From: Micromonospora avicenniae
GTDB lineage: Bacteria > Actinomycetota > Actinomycetes > Mycobacteriales > Micromonosporaceae
NCBI RefSeq assembly: GCF_900156065.1
Contig: NZ_FTNF01000034.1
Coordinates: forward strand, 1-39,239
Reading direction: 5' to 3'
DNA length: 39,239 nucleotides
Positions 15,683 through 23,698 of this stretch are shown here, one piece after another. Made by a program: the position numbers and the translations under genes. How positions within the stretch are numbered: position 1 is the stretch's first letter; each line of letters begins with the position of its first letter. Below the pieces are notes generated by a model. The model did not search any database, had not been told where the DNA came from, and saw nothing but the letters and a program-made list of their open reading frames with translations.

Positions 15683-16372
15683 TCAGGCCACCGCGCTCCG
15701 CACGCCGAGACCGACCAGGATCACACCGGCCAGCCGGTCGAGCAGGCGGCGGGCGGTGGTCGTGCGCAGCAGCTTGGCGGCGGCGCCGGAGAGGACGGTC
15801 CAGCCGGCCAACCAGCAGGTGTGCAGGGCGGCATGCCCGGTGGCGAGGAGCAGCATCGGCGCGAGCACCGGCCGGTCCGGGTCGAGGAACTGTGGCGCGA
15901 GGGTGAGGTAGACGGCCGCCGCCTTGGGGTTCAGCACGTTTCCTAGCAGCCCCTGCAGGTAGGGGTGGTTCACCTGCCACGGCAGCCGCGGCAGGCGGCC
16001 GCGTGCCGGGCGGGACACGATCGTGCCGTCCTGCGTTGTGGCCGGCGGGCGGCGCCCGGGACGCGCCGACGAGGCGCGACGGGCCGCGGACCGGAGCAGC
16101 CACAGCCCGAGCCCCACCAGGTACGCGGCGCCGATCAGCTTGACCGTCCAAAATGCCCGCGACGAGGCGAGCACCAGTGCGGCGAGCCCCGCAGCGGCCA
16201 GTGCCGCGTGGACGTAGAGCCCGGTCACCGTCCCGAGGATCACCCACCAGCCCGGCCGCCGTCCGCCTGCGGCGACCCGCGAGACGACCAGGGTGAGGCT
16301 CGTGCCGGGGGCCATCGTGATCGGTGCGACGGCGACGAGGAAGCCGGGCAGCGCCACACCCCCCGCGCTCAC
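15683..16372 (-). CDS. LysE/RhtB-family amino-acid exporter
   Basis: The 229-residue membrane protein has the LysE pattern: a first helix ending in PGTSLTLVVSR (family form PGPxxxxV), helix AALAAAGLAALVLASSRAFWTVKLIGAAYLVGLGLWLL, a polar loop rich in arginine (about 110-140), GLLGNVLNPKAAAVYLTLAPQFL (the conserved NPK), and two C-terminal helices. These proteins export amino acids or related metabolites. I chose GTG 16370-16372 because it restores the family N-terminus and overlaps the previous stop as GTGA; longer readings run through the phosphoesterase gene. Translational coupling to the metallophosphoesterase is clear, though a functional link is not. The substrate is unknown. Confidence 0.82.
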   Translation of the reverse strand: MSAGGVALPGFLVAVAPITMAPGTSLTLVVSRVAAGGRRPGWWVILGTVTGLYVHAALAAAGLAALVLASSRAFWTVKLIGAAYLVGLGLWLLRSAARRASSARPGRRPPATTQDGTIVSRPARGRLPRLPWQVNHPYLQGLLGNVLNPKAAAVYLTLAPQFLDPDRPVLAPMLLLATGHAALHTCWLAGWTVLSGAAAKLLRTTTARRLLDRLAGVILVGLGVRSAVA

Positions 16373-17115
16373 ACCACCACCCGGTAGTGGGTCGTGAACA
16401 GCCCCGCGTCGTCGTAGACGTGGAACGCGACGCCGGGCGGCTGCGCCTGGGTGGTCAGGCGCCCCTCTCCTTCCCACGGCATGCGCAGGGTCGAGACGAC
16501 TCCCGGCGCGATCCGCAGGGGCCGGCCGGCGAAGGTGCTCGCCGCCGGGGTGTGGAAGTGCCCGGTCAGCACGGCGACGACCTGCGGGTGGGCGGCGACC
16601 AGCTCGGCCAGGGGCTCGGCGGGCAGCAGCCGCGTCGGATCGATCACCGGATGGTGCAGGGCGACTGGCGGGTGGTGGAACGCGATGAACGTCGGCGTGT
16701 CGGCCGGCACGGAGTCCAGCTCGACGGCGAGCCACTCGATCGTCTCCGCGTCGAGGTGACCGTCGTCCTCGCCCGGAACGGTGGAGTCGGCGAGCAGGAA
16801 AACGGCTCCGGCCAGGTCGTGCCGGGTGTTGATCGGGCCGGTCGCGCCCGAGTCGTCGCCGAGCAGTCCCTTGCGGTACGCGGCGCGCACGTCGTGGTTG
16901 CCCGGGCAGACGAGGACCGGCGTCGGGGAGGCGAGCAGGCGCGCGGCGAGTTCGTACTCCGCCACCTCGCCGTGGTCGGCGATGTCACCGGTGACCAGGA
17001 TCGCGTCGACCGGCCGTGGCAGTCCGTTCAGGTGGTCCATCACGCGGGCGGTCCGCTCGGCCGATCGCGGATGGTTGTCGAGGTGGGTGTCGCTGAGGTG
17101 AGCGATGACGAGCAC
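16369..17115 (-). CDS. Calcineurin-like metallophosphoesterase (CpdA-like)
   Basis: The 248-residue protein carries all metallophosphoesterase motifs: SDTHLD with Asp9 and His11, VTGDIADHGE with Asp44, PGNHDVR with Asn73-His74, FHHPP around residue 155, and GHFHTP near residue 190. This is the class III cyclic-nucleotide phosphodiesterase layout, so it likely hydrolyses phosphodiester bonds with a binuclear metal centre in the cytoplasm. The start is GTG 17113-17115 with GGGAG upstream; no signal peptide is seen. It is divergent from a CGNR regulator with inverted repeats between, and is coupled to the LysE exporter downstream. cAMP as substrate is only a possibility. Confidence 0.85.
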   Translation of the reverse strand: MLVIAHLSDTHLDNHPRSAERTARVMDHLNGLPRPVDAILVTGDIADHGEVAEYELAARLLASPTPVLVCPGNHDVRAAYRKGLLGDDSGATGPINTRHDLAGAVFLLADSTVPGEDDGHLDAETIEWLAVELDSVPADTPTFIAFHHPPVALHHPVIDPTRLLPAEPLAELVAAHPQVVAVLTGHFHTPAASTFAGRPLRIAPGVVSTLRMPWEGEGRLTTQAQPPGVAFHVYDDAGLFTTHYRVVV

Positions 17116-17123
17116 GGGCCGCT

Positions 17124-17156
17124 CCCTAATGGTTTAGCGCGTCCAAGGCGTTAGGG
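17124..17156. promoter_or_regulatory. Candidate CGNR-regulator operator in divergent promoter
   Basis: CTAA-TGGT-TTAG (17126-17137) is a perfect short palindrome, and CCCTAA (17124-17129) is mirrored by TTAGGG (17151-17156). The elements sit between the phosphoesterase (-) and CGNR (+) starts, where an autoregulator of the pair would bind. Assignment to the CGNR protein is inference. Confidence 0.45.
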
Positions 17157-17212
17157 ACGCTACAGTTGATCTCACCGGCCTCGCAAGCCGGATCCCGAAC
17201 CGGAGGAGAAGG

Positions 17213-17815
17213 ATGGAACAGCACGTCGCGCTGGCGCTGGCCGGCACGATCCGGCACGACGGCAACGGCGGGGTGGCCGACGACCTCGACGACGTCACCG
17301 GCCTGGCGACGTGGCTACGCGAAAACGCCACCCCGCTGCGGCCGTACACCGGCGACCTCGACGTCCCAGGCGTCGCCGACGAGCGCACCCGGCGGGAGGT
17401 CGTGGCGCTGCGCCGGGCGGTGCGCAGCCTCTTCGCGCAGGCCGTCCGGCCCGGCCCGCCCAGCCGGGCCGACTCCGCATCCCTGCTCTCTCCGCAGGAG
17501 GCCGTCGACCGGATCAACGAGACCGCCGCGGCGGTGCCGGTGTCCCCGGTGCTGACCTGGGCGCCGGATGCCGCCCCCACGCTCGGGTGGCGGGGCGGGG
17601 CCACCGACGCCCGGCTGCGCCTCGTCGCCGGACTCGCCCGAGCCGCCGCCGAGTTCGTCACCGGCCCGGCCCGCGAACGTCTGAGGGCCTGCCCCGCTCC
17701 GCGCTGCGTGCGCTACTTCGTGCAGGAGCACCCACGCCAGGCGTGGTGCAAACCCTCGTGCGGCAACCGCGCCCGGGTCGCCCGTCACTACCAGCGCCAG
17801 ACCGCCGATCGGTAG
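17213..17815 (+). CDS. CGNR zinc-finger/ABATE-domain regulator
   Basis: The 200-residue protein has the ABATE domain (stress-induced, predicted ligand-binding) over about residues 10-150. The C-terminal CGNR zinc finger follows: ACPAPRCVRYFVQE then AWCKPSCGNRARVARHYQR, with four cysteines and the defining Cys-Gly-Asn-Arg. Such proteins are predicted actinobacterial transcription regulators. The ATG at 17213 has a strong GGAGGAGAAGG site. It is divergent from the phosphoesterase/LysE pair, with palindromic CTAA/TTAG elements between, so control of that pair is the simplest guess. The MFS exporter downstream on the same strand, 351 bp away, is another possible target. Confidence 0.88.
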   Translation: MEQHVALALAGTIRHDGNGGVADDLDDVTGLATWLRENATPLRPYTGDLDVPGVADERTRREVVALRRAVRSLFAQAVRPGPPSRADSASLLSPQEAVDRINETAAAVPVSPVLTWAPDAAPTLGWRGGATDARLRLVAGLARAAAEFVTGPARERLRACPAPRCVRYFVQEHPRQAWCKPSCGNRARVARHYQRQTADR

Positions 17816-18166
17816 CCGGCTTCCCCCGGCACCGCGGCGACCCGCCTGTCGCGCGCGCCCACCAAGCTGCCGTAGCGGCCAGGGCGAGCCTGCCCGCGTG
17901 ATGGCGCCGGTGCCGCCCGATGCCGCTCCCGCCCATCCGTGGCCGGGCCGGTGGTCCGACCGGGGACGGATCTCCGAAGCCGCTGCGCGGACCGGATCCC
18001 CGCAGCTAGCGTCTGACGCGAAGAGTTTTCGCGGAGGGCGGGGCGGGCGGAATCGGCAGCCGGACACAGGCCTGTGCGGGCCGGCCGGCCTGCGCCGCCG
18101 ATCGCCCCGGCGTGCGACCGTCCCGACGCGCAGAGCCGGTACCGAGTCCGCACGGAAGGCTTCGCC
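17816..18166. promoter_or_regulatory. Gene-free spacer with an inverted repeat before the MFS gene
   Basis: No gene is supported in these 351 bp. The notable element is CGCGAA-GAGTT-TTCGCG (18017-18033), an AT-centred inverted repeat in otherwise GC-only sequence about 135 bp before the MFS start. It is a plausible repressor site or promoter element. No tight -35/-10 pair could be fixed. Confidence 0.4.
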
Positions 18167-19657
18167 ATGCCCGCAACGAGCTCGACCAGCCCTGGCGCGC
18201 CCGACGCCGAGGCGGAGACCGGCGGGCACCCGAAGCGCTGGGCCGCGCTGGCGGTCATCGCGATCGCGCAACTGATGGTGGTGCTGGACGCCACCATCGT
18301 GAACATCGCGCTCCCCCACGCCCAGGCCGACCTCGGCATCAGCGACGCCAACCGGCAGTGGGTGGTGACCGCGTACACGCTGACGTTCGGTGGGCTGCTG
18401 CTGCTCGGCGGCCGGATCGCCGACTACTGGGGCCGCAAACGCGCCTTCGTGGTCGGGACGGTGGGCTTCGCGCTCGCCTCCGCCATCGGCGGTCTCTCCG
18501 GCGACGGCGCGATGCTGTTCGGTGCCCGCGCCCTGCAGGGTGCGTTCGGCGCGCTGCTCGCACCGGCCTCGCTGGCGCTGCTCACCGTCCTGTTCACCGA
18601 GACCCGGGAACGCGCCAAGGCGTTCGCCGTCTACGGCGCGATCGCCGGTGGCGGCTCCGCCGTCGGCCTCCTGCTCGGCGGCGTGCTCACCGAGTACGCC
18701 AGCTGGCGCTGGTGCCTGCTGGTCAACATCCCGGTCGCCGCCGTGGCGCTGATCGCCGCGCTTCCGCTGGTCCCGGAGAGCCGGGCGCACGGCGACACCC
18801 GGTACGACGTACCCGGCGCGCTGGTGGTCACCGCCGGTCTGGTGAGCGTGGTGTACGGCTTCACCCAGGCCGCCGAGGACGGCTGGACCGCCGCTCCGAC
18901 GCTCACGTTCATCCTGGTCGGCGTGGCGCTGCTCGCCGTGTTCGTACTGATCGAGCTGCGTACCCGCAACCCGCTGCTGCCGATGCGGATCCTGCTGGAC
19001 CGCAACCGTGGCGGGGCGTACCTCGCCTCCGCGCTCATCGGCGCGGGCCTGTTCGGTGCGTTCCTGTTCCTGACCATCTACCTGCAGACGGTGATCCGCT
19101 ACACGCCGTTGGAGGCCGGGCTCGCCTCACTACCGGTCACCGCCGGCGTGCTGCTCGCCGCGGGCGGCGCCAGTCAGCTGCTGCCCCGCATCGGAGCCAA
19201 GCCGCTGATGCTCGGCGGCGCGGTGCTCGCGGCGGCGGGCATGGTGGCGCTCACCCAGGTGGACGTGGACACCTCCTTCGTCGCCCTCCTGCTCCCCGCC
19301 CAGATCGTCCTCGGCCTCGGCCTCGGCTTCACGTTCGTCCCCCTGTCCAGCCTCGCCCTGTACGGGGTGCCCGAGCACGACGCGGGCGCGGCCAGTGCGA
19401 CGCTCAACGCGACCCAGCAGGTCGGCGGGTCCCTCGGCACCGCGCTGCTCAACACGCTGTACACCAGCGCCGTCGCCGGCTACCTGGCGACCCGTACACC
19501 GGATCCGATCGTCCAGGTCCGGGCGCTGCTGCACGGTTACTCGGTGGCCTTCGCCTGGGCCACCGGGCTGATCCTGCTCTCCGGCCTGACCACCCTGTTC
19601 CTGATCAGAGTGCGCCGGCAGGACGTACCCACCGGCGGCCCGGCGCATCTGGGCTGA
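18167..19657 (+). CDS. MFS drug exporter, DHA2 14-TM (EmrB/QacA) family
   Basis: The 496-residue membrane protein has textbook DHA2 motifs: LDATIVNIALPHAQADLGIS (D1), GGRIADYWGRKRAFVVG (A), ARALQGAFGALLAPASLALL (B), and GAIAGGGSAVGLLLGGVLTEYASWRWCLLVNIPVA (C, the antiporter motif). Length and hydrophobic profile fit 14 helices. I start at ATG 18167 with GGAAGG seven bases before; the longer reading upstream has no family similarity. It should pump a hydrophobic toxic compound or secondary metabolite out with proton exchange. It is monocistronic. No dedicated repressor is adjacent, but the CGNR regulator lies upstream and an inverted repeat sits in the leader. It is not a close copy of the exporter at 1094-2530. 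Confidence 0.9.
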   Translation: MPATSSTSPGAPDAEAETGGHPKRWAALAVIAIAQLMVVLDATIVNIALPHAQADLGISDANRQWVVTAYTLTFGGLLLLGGRIADYWGRKRAFVVGTVGFALASAIGGLSGDGAMLFGARALQGAFGALLAPASLALLTVLFTETRERAKAFAVYGAIAGGGSAVGLLLGGVLTEYASWRWCLLVNIPVAAVALIAALPLVPESRAHGDTRYDVPGALVVTAGLVSVVYGFTQAAEDGWTAAPTLTFILVGVALLAVFVLIELRTRNPLLPMRILLDRNRGGAYLASALIGAGLFGAFLFLTIYLQTVIRYTPLEAGLASLPVTAGVLLAAGGASQLLPRIGAKPLMLGGAVLAAAGMVALTQVDVDTSFVALLLPAQIVLGLGLGFTFVPLSSLALYGVPEHDAGAASATLNATQQVGGSLGTALLNTLYTSAVAGYLATRTPDPIVQVRALLHGYSVAFAWATGLILLSGLTTLFLIRVRRQDVPTGGPAHLG

Positions 19658-19983
19658 ACCGGTCGGCCGGACTGCCGTCGCCGGGCCGGACCATGGCCAT
19701 GGCTTCGGCAGGCGCACTCGACACCTCGGTGCCCCACCACGAGCGTGATGACTGTGCGGCATGTCAATGCCTCACAGTCATCAGCTCGACCAGGAACATC
19801 GAGGCCGACTTCCATCCGGCCGCCGTGCACACCGGGACGGAGGTCCGTCACCGTCACCCGATCGCGGCCGACCTCGCACGTTGGGCTGCGGCGCGCTCGG
19901 ATGCGTCCGATTCTTGACCTGGCCGGCGTGGGCCGCTGGGTCCGCGCCGGCAGCGGAACGGCGGTGACGGGCGAGGAGACCGG
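19658..19983. promoter_or_regulatory. Spacer before fmdB with a long near-perfect dyad
   Basis: No gene is supported in these 326 bp. TGATGACTGTG (19746-19756), C, GGCAT (19758-19762), loop GTCA, ATGCC (19767-19771), T, CACAGTCATCA (19773-19783) form an RNA hairpin of 16 pairs with one mismatch. It is far less GC-rich than its surroundings. It lies 88 bp after the MFS stop and 200 bp before fmdB. It could be the MFS terminator or an operator/leader element for fmdBA; it has no U-tract. Confidence 0.6.
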
Positions 19984-20265
19984 GTGGCGACGTACGAGTA
20001 CCGGTGTCCGCATGACGGTGACTTCGAGGTGCGGCTCCCCCTGGGCCAGGCCGGGGCGTCGGTCAACTGCCCCGAGTGCCAGCGGCAGGCAGCGCGGGTC
20101 TGGTCCGCGCCGCTGCTGGCCCGGACGCCGCGCGCGCTCGGCGCAGCCCTCGACCGGGCCGCGCAGAGCGCGGAGACACCCGAGGTCGTGTCGCGTATTC
20201 CGGGCAGGCGGGCTGTGTCGGCCGCGCCGGTCCACCCGGCTCGCGCCCGGCTGCCTCGACTCTGA
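19984..20265 (+). CDS. fmdB: FmdB-family zinc-ribbon protein
   Basis: The 93-residue protein starts with the FmdB signature MATYEYRCPHDGDFEVRLPLG and a second knuckle CPEC (29-32), followed by ARVWSAPLL. In most FmdB proteins the first knuckle is CxxC; here Cys8 is followed by Asp11, so one zinc ligand is missing or replaced by His10. The GTG start follows GAGGAG. FmdB was first named as a regulatory protein next to formamidase, and here it directly precedes fmdA by 90 bp on the same strand. The C-terminal half is low in complexity and may be disordered. Confidence 0.75.
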   Translation: MATYEYRCPHDGDFEVRLPLGQAGASVNCPECQRQAARVWSAPLLARTPRALGAALDRAAQSAETPEVVSRIPGRRAVSAAPVHPARARLPRL

Positions 20266-20355
20266 CTCGACCGGCGGTCCCGGAGCCACGGGAGCCCGCC
20301 GGCCCATACCGGAGATCACCACCGTGGCGGGCGGTGTGACGAAGGGAAGCGGCTG

Positions 20356-21609
20356 ATGCCCGAGGTCATCTTTGCCTTGGACTCGACGAAGCGGTTCACG
20401 GAGCAGGAGAAGATCGGACACAACCGGTGGCATCCGGACATCCCGCCCGTCGCGACAGTCAAGCCGGGCGCGACGTTCCGGGTGCACTGCCGGGAGTGGT
20501 TCGACGGCGAGATCCACAACGACGACTCCGCGGACGACGTCCGCGACGCGCCACTGTCCATCGTGCACGCCCTGAGCGGACCCTTCGCCGTACAGGGCGC
20601 CGAGCCCGGTGACCTGCTGATGGTCGACATCCTCGACGTCGGGCCGATCCCGCAGGAGGATTCCGGTCCGCTCGCCGGCCAGGGCTGGGGATACACGGGC
20701 ATCTTCGCCAAGCAGAACGGTGGCGGCTTCCTCACCGACCAGTTCCCCGACGCGTACAAGGCGATCTGGGACTTCAGCGGGCAGCGGGCGACGTCGCGCC
20801 ACATCCCCGGGGTCTCCTTCACCGGCATGATCCACCCCGGTCTGATGGGCACGGCGCCCTCCGCCGACCTTCTCGACAGGTGGAACCGGCGGGAGCGGAC
20901 GCTGGCGGAGACGGACCCGGACCGGGTGCCGCCGCTGTCGCTGCCGCCGTTGCCGCAGGACGCCGTTCTCGGCACGCTGACCGGCTCCGACTACGAACGG
21001 GCGGCCGCGGTGGCGGCGCGAACCGCGCCGCCCCGGGAGAACGGTGGGAACCAGGACATCAAGAACCTCACCAAGGGGTCGCGAATCTTCTACCCGGTCT
21101 ACGTACCCGGCGCCAACCTCTCCGTGGGCGACCTGCACTTCTCCCAGGGAGACGGGGAGATCACGTTCTGCGGCGCGATCGAGATGGGTGGCTTCGTCGA
21201 TCTGCACGTCGACCTGATCAAGGACGGGATGCGGACGTACGGGGTGACGGAGAACGCGATCTTCCTGCCGGGCAACAACAACCCGCAGTACTGCCAGTGG
21301 CTCGCCTTCTCCGGGATCTCGGTGACCCTCGACGGGCAACAGCGCTACCTCGACTCGCAGCTGGCGTTCCAGCGCGCCTGCCTGCACGCCATCGACTACC
21401 TCACGAAGTTCGGCTACAGCCCGGAGCAGGCGTACCTGATCCTGGGTGCGGCGCCGATCGAGGGCCGCTTCTCCGGCGTGGTGGACATCCCGAACTCCTG
21501 CGCGACGGTCTACCTCCCCACGGAGATCTTCGACGTCGACGTCCGCCCCTCGGCGACCGGCCCGACGCGCGTCGCACAGGGCGCGAAGGCGCCGAAGTCG
21601 ACCTTCTGA
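20356..21609 (+). CDS. fmdA: Formamidase (acetamidase/formamidase family)
   Basis: This 417-residue protein matches the FmdA/AmdA family over its full length: RWHPDIPPVATVKPGATFRVHCREWFDGEI near the start, GPFAVQGAEPGDLLMVDILDVGP, GIHPG-like GMIHPGLMGTAPS, PRENGGNQDIKNLTKGSRIFYPVYVPGANLSVGDLHFSQGDGE with the conserved His/Asp/Glu metal site, and GAIEMGG. It hydrolyses formamide to formate and ammonia in the cytoplasm, with short aliphatic amides as possible substrates. ATG 20356 follows GAAGGGAAG. It forms a unit with fmdB, and its transcript may end at a hairpin 12 bp downstream. It probably serves nitrogen acquisition; I could not recognise a GlnR box upstream. Confidence 0.92.
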   Translation: MPEVIFALDSTKRFTEQEKIGHNRWHPDIPPVATVKPGATFRVHCREWFDGEIHNDDSADDVRDAPLSIVHALSGPFAVQGAEPGDLLMVDILDVGPIPQEDSGPLAGQGWGYTGIFAKQNGGGFLTDQFPDAYKAIWDFSGQRATSRHIPGVSFTGMIHPGLMGTAPSADLLDRWNRRERTLAETDPDRVPPLSLPPLPQDAVLGTLTGSDYERAAAVAARTAPPRENGGNQDIKNLTKGSRIFYPVYVPGANLSVGDLHFSQGDGEITFCGAIEMGGFVDLHVDLIKDGMRTYGVTENAIFLPGNNNPQYCQWLAFSGISVTLDGQQRYLDSQLAFQRACLHAIDYLTKFGYSPEQAYLILGAAPIEGRFSGVVDIPNSCATVYLPTEIFDVDVRPSATGPTRVAQGAKAPKSTF

Positions 21610-21621
21610 GAACGGACACGC

Positions 21622-21637
21622 GGGCCGCTAACGGCCC
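21622..21637 (+). terminator. Hairpin after fmdA
   Basis: GGGCCG (21622-21627) and CGGCCC (21632-21637) pair around a CTAA loop, 12 bases after the formamidase stop. It is short but perfect and has no U-tract. Confidence 0.45.
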
Positions 21638-21865
21638 TACCGCTGCGCGCCCGCCGCCTGGGACAGGCGCCGGGCACACGACGACCTCCTCGAGGCCGAG
21701 TCGATCAAGTCAGGTTGGGCAACGCCGTCGGCCGGAACACACCGCAAGGGGGCGGGATGGAGGCCGGGGCCACCGGGTGTCACACTGCGAGACCGGCGGC
21801 CGGGTGGACACGTACGGTTCAGCATCGACCCGAACACCAGCAGCCGTGGACGGGAGGGAAGCGCC

Positions 21866-22249
21866 GTGAGTGACCAGTTCGAGCCCGGCTCGGAGCCGGC
21901 GGACGTGACGGCGGCAATCGATCCTGCCGCCCTGCCGAGCGGCACGGGCTGCCTGGAATGCGATTCCACCGGCGGATGGTGGTTCCACCTTCGCCGCTGC
22001 GCGGCCTGCGGGCACATCGGCTGCTGCGACTCCTCGCCCAGCCAGCACGCGACCGCGCACGCCGCCGCGACCGGCCACCCGATCATCCAGAGCTTCGAGC
22101 CCGGCGAGTCCTGGTTCTGGGACTACTCCAACGACCAGTTCTACAAGAGCGGCCCTGCGTTGGCCGAGCCGAGCTCGCACCCCCTCGACCAGCCGGCGCC
22201 CGGTCCGCACGGCCGGGTACCCGCCGACTGGCAGACCCGGCTGCACTGA
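21866..22249 (+). CDS. UBP-type zinc-finger protein
   Basis: The 127-residue protein is essentially one ZnF-UBP domain: Cys29-x2-Cys32, WWFHLRRCAACGHIGCCDSSPSQHATAHAAATGHPI with Cys45, Cys48, His50, Cys53, His61, His65 and His71, then a WFWDYSNDQFYK segment. In eukaryotes the fold binds free ubiquitin C-termini. Bacteria lack ubiquitin, and bacterial members are stand-alone proteins of unknown role, perhaps binding other C-terminal peptides. GTG 21866 follows GGGAGGGAAG. It stands alone, converging on rtcB, and has no link to its neighbours that I can see. Confidence 0.85.
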   Translation: MSDQFEPGSEPADVTAAIDPAALPSGTGCLECDSTGGWWFHLRRCAACGHIGCCDSSPSQHATAHAAATGHPIIQSFEPGESWFWDYSNDQFYKSGPALAEPSSHPLDQPAPGPHGRVPADWQTRLH

Positions 22250-22361
22250 CCCGCGCCGGCGGCCGGTCGGCCGAGCATCGGCTATCGAGCCTGGCCCGCC
22301 GCCACGACGTCAGCCACGACGAAGCTGGAACGGGTGACGGCCAGTGGCCGCCACCCGCGTC

Positions 22362-23561
22362 TCAGCCCTTCACACAGACGACCTGCTTGAGGTGCGCGAC
22401 CACCTCGACCAGGTCCTCCTGCTGCGCCATCACCTCGGTGATGTCCTTGTAGGCGCCGGGGATCTCGTCCACCACCCCGGCGTCCTTGCGGCACTCCACA
22501 CCCTGCGTCTGCGCCGCGAGGTCGTCGGTGCTGTAGGTGCGCTTCGCCTGCGCCCGCGACATCCGCCGCCCCGCCCCGTGCGAGGCCGAGCAGTACGCGT
22601 CCGGGTTCCCCTTCCCGCGCACGATGTACGACCCGGTCCCCATCGAGCCCGGGATGATGCCCAGATCGCCCCGGCCGGCCCGGATCGCACCCTTGCGGGT
22701 CACCAGCACGTCCACCCCGCCGTAACTCTCCTCCGCCACGTAGTTGTGGTGGCAGGAGATCGGCTCGTCGTAGCGCACCTGCGGGAACCGGTCCCGCACC
22801 ACGTTGCAGAGCACCGCCAGCATCACGGCCCGGTTGCGGCGTGCGTACTCCTGCGCCCACCAGAGATCCCGGCGGTACGCGTCCATCTCCGGCGTACCGG
22901 CGAGGAAGACCGCGAGGTCCCGGTCGGGCAGGTCGGCGTTGTGCGGCAGCCGGCGGGCGACCCCGATGTGCCGCTCGGCCAGCTCCTTACCGATGTTGCG
23001 GGACCCGGAGTGCAGCATCAGCCACACCCGCCCCTCGTCGGCGCCGCCCTGCTCGAGGCAGACCTCGATGAAGTGGTTACCGCCGCCGAGCGTGCCGAGC
23101 TGCCGCTGCGCGCGGACCTCCAGCTGCGCCACCCGGCGGTCGAGGTCGGCGAACCGCCGCCAGAAGTCGTCCCAGCCGCCCTGCTCCAGGCCACGTACCC
23201 GCCGCGGATCGACGGCCTTCTCTCGCTGTGCGAAGCCGACCGGGATCGCCGCCTCGATCGCCGAACGCAGCCCCGCGAGGTCGTCGGGCAGATCGTCGGC
23301 GGTCAACGAGGTACGCACCGCCGACATCCCGCAGCCGATGTCCACGCCGACCGCCGCCGGCGAGACGGCCTGCCGCATCGCGATCACCGAACCGACCGTG
23401 GCGCCCTTACCGAAGTGGACGTCCGGCATCACCGCGACGCCCTCCACCCACGGCAGCGTGCCGATGTTGCGCAGCTGCTTCGCCGCCTGCGGCTCGATGC
23501 CGTACGGATCCGTCCAGACCCGTACCGGCGCACGGGTGCCGGCCAGCGTGTTGAAACCCAT
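22362..23561 (-). CDS. rtcB: RtcB-family RNA ligase (3'-phosphate/5'-OH)
   Basis: The 399-residue RtcB has all hallmark segments: MPDVHFGKGATVGSV (45-59), GVDIGCGM with Mn ligands Asp74 and Cys77, GGGNHFIEV (159-167), HSGSRN (184-189), SCHHNYV (269-275), GSMGTGSYIVRG (305-316) and SHGAGRRMSR, where His328 should carry GMP. It joins RNA 2',3'-cyclic-phosphate or 3'-phosphate ends to 5'-OH ends, typically repairing cleaved tRNAs. No archease gene is seen nearby. ATG 23559-23561 follows GAGGGG. Two tRNA-like genes lie immediately upstream on the same strand, the nearer ending 34 bp before the start codon, which suggests a shared transcript. Confidence 0.93.
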   Translation of the reverse strand: MGFNTLAGTRAPVRVWTDPYGIEPQAAKQLRNIGTLPWVEGVAVMPDVHFGKGATVGSVIAMRQAVSPAAVGVDIGCGMSAVRTSLTADDLPDDLAGLRSAIEAAIPVGFAQREKAVDPRRVRGLEQGGWDDFWRRFADLDRRVAQLEVRAQRQLGTLGGGNHFIEVCLEQGGADEGRVWLMLHSGSRNIGKELAERHIGVARRLPHNADLPDRDLAVFLAGTPEMDAYRRDLWWAQEYARRNRAVMLAVLCNVVRDRFPQVRYDEPISCHHNYVAEESYGGVDVLVTRKGAIRAGRGDLGIIPGSMGTGSYIVRGKGNPDAYCSASHGAGRRMSRAQAKRTYSTDDLAAQTQGVECRKDAGVVDEIPGAYKDITEVMAQQEDLVEVVAHLKQVVCVKG

Positions 23562-23595
23562 CGTCGTCCCCTCGTCTCGTTCTCGATCGTGTCGG

Positions 23596-23669
23596 AGCGG
23601 CTGGCCGGATTCGAACCGGCGACCTTCACCATGGCGAGGTGACGCGCTGCCAGGCTGCGCTACAACCGC
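23596..23669 (-). tRNA. tRNA-Gly(GCC)-like gene with C33
   Basis: The 74-nt minus-strand sequence folds as a complete cloverleaf: acceptor GCGGTTG/CAGCCGC (one G-U pair), D-stem GCGC/GCGC with a GG-containing loop, anticodon stem TCACC/GGTGA, loop TCGCCAT, and T-stem GCCGG/CCGGC with loop TTCGAAT. The anticodon is GCC (23633-23635). G1-C72, C2-G71, C35, C36 and U73 are bacterial glycine identity elements. However position 33 is C where almost all elongator tRNAs have U, so the U-turn is in doubt. CCA is not fully encoded. It lies 34 bp before rtcB. It may be a working tRNA, a non-ribosomal tRNA or a decoy. Confidence 0.8.
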
Positions 23670-23698
23670 GATACCGTCCGGCGCTGCTCGCCGGCACG

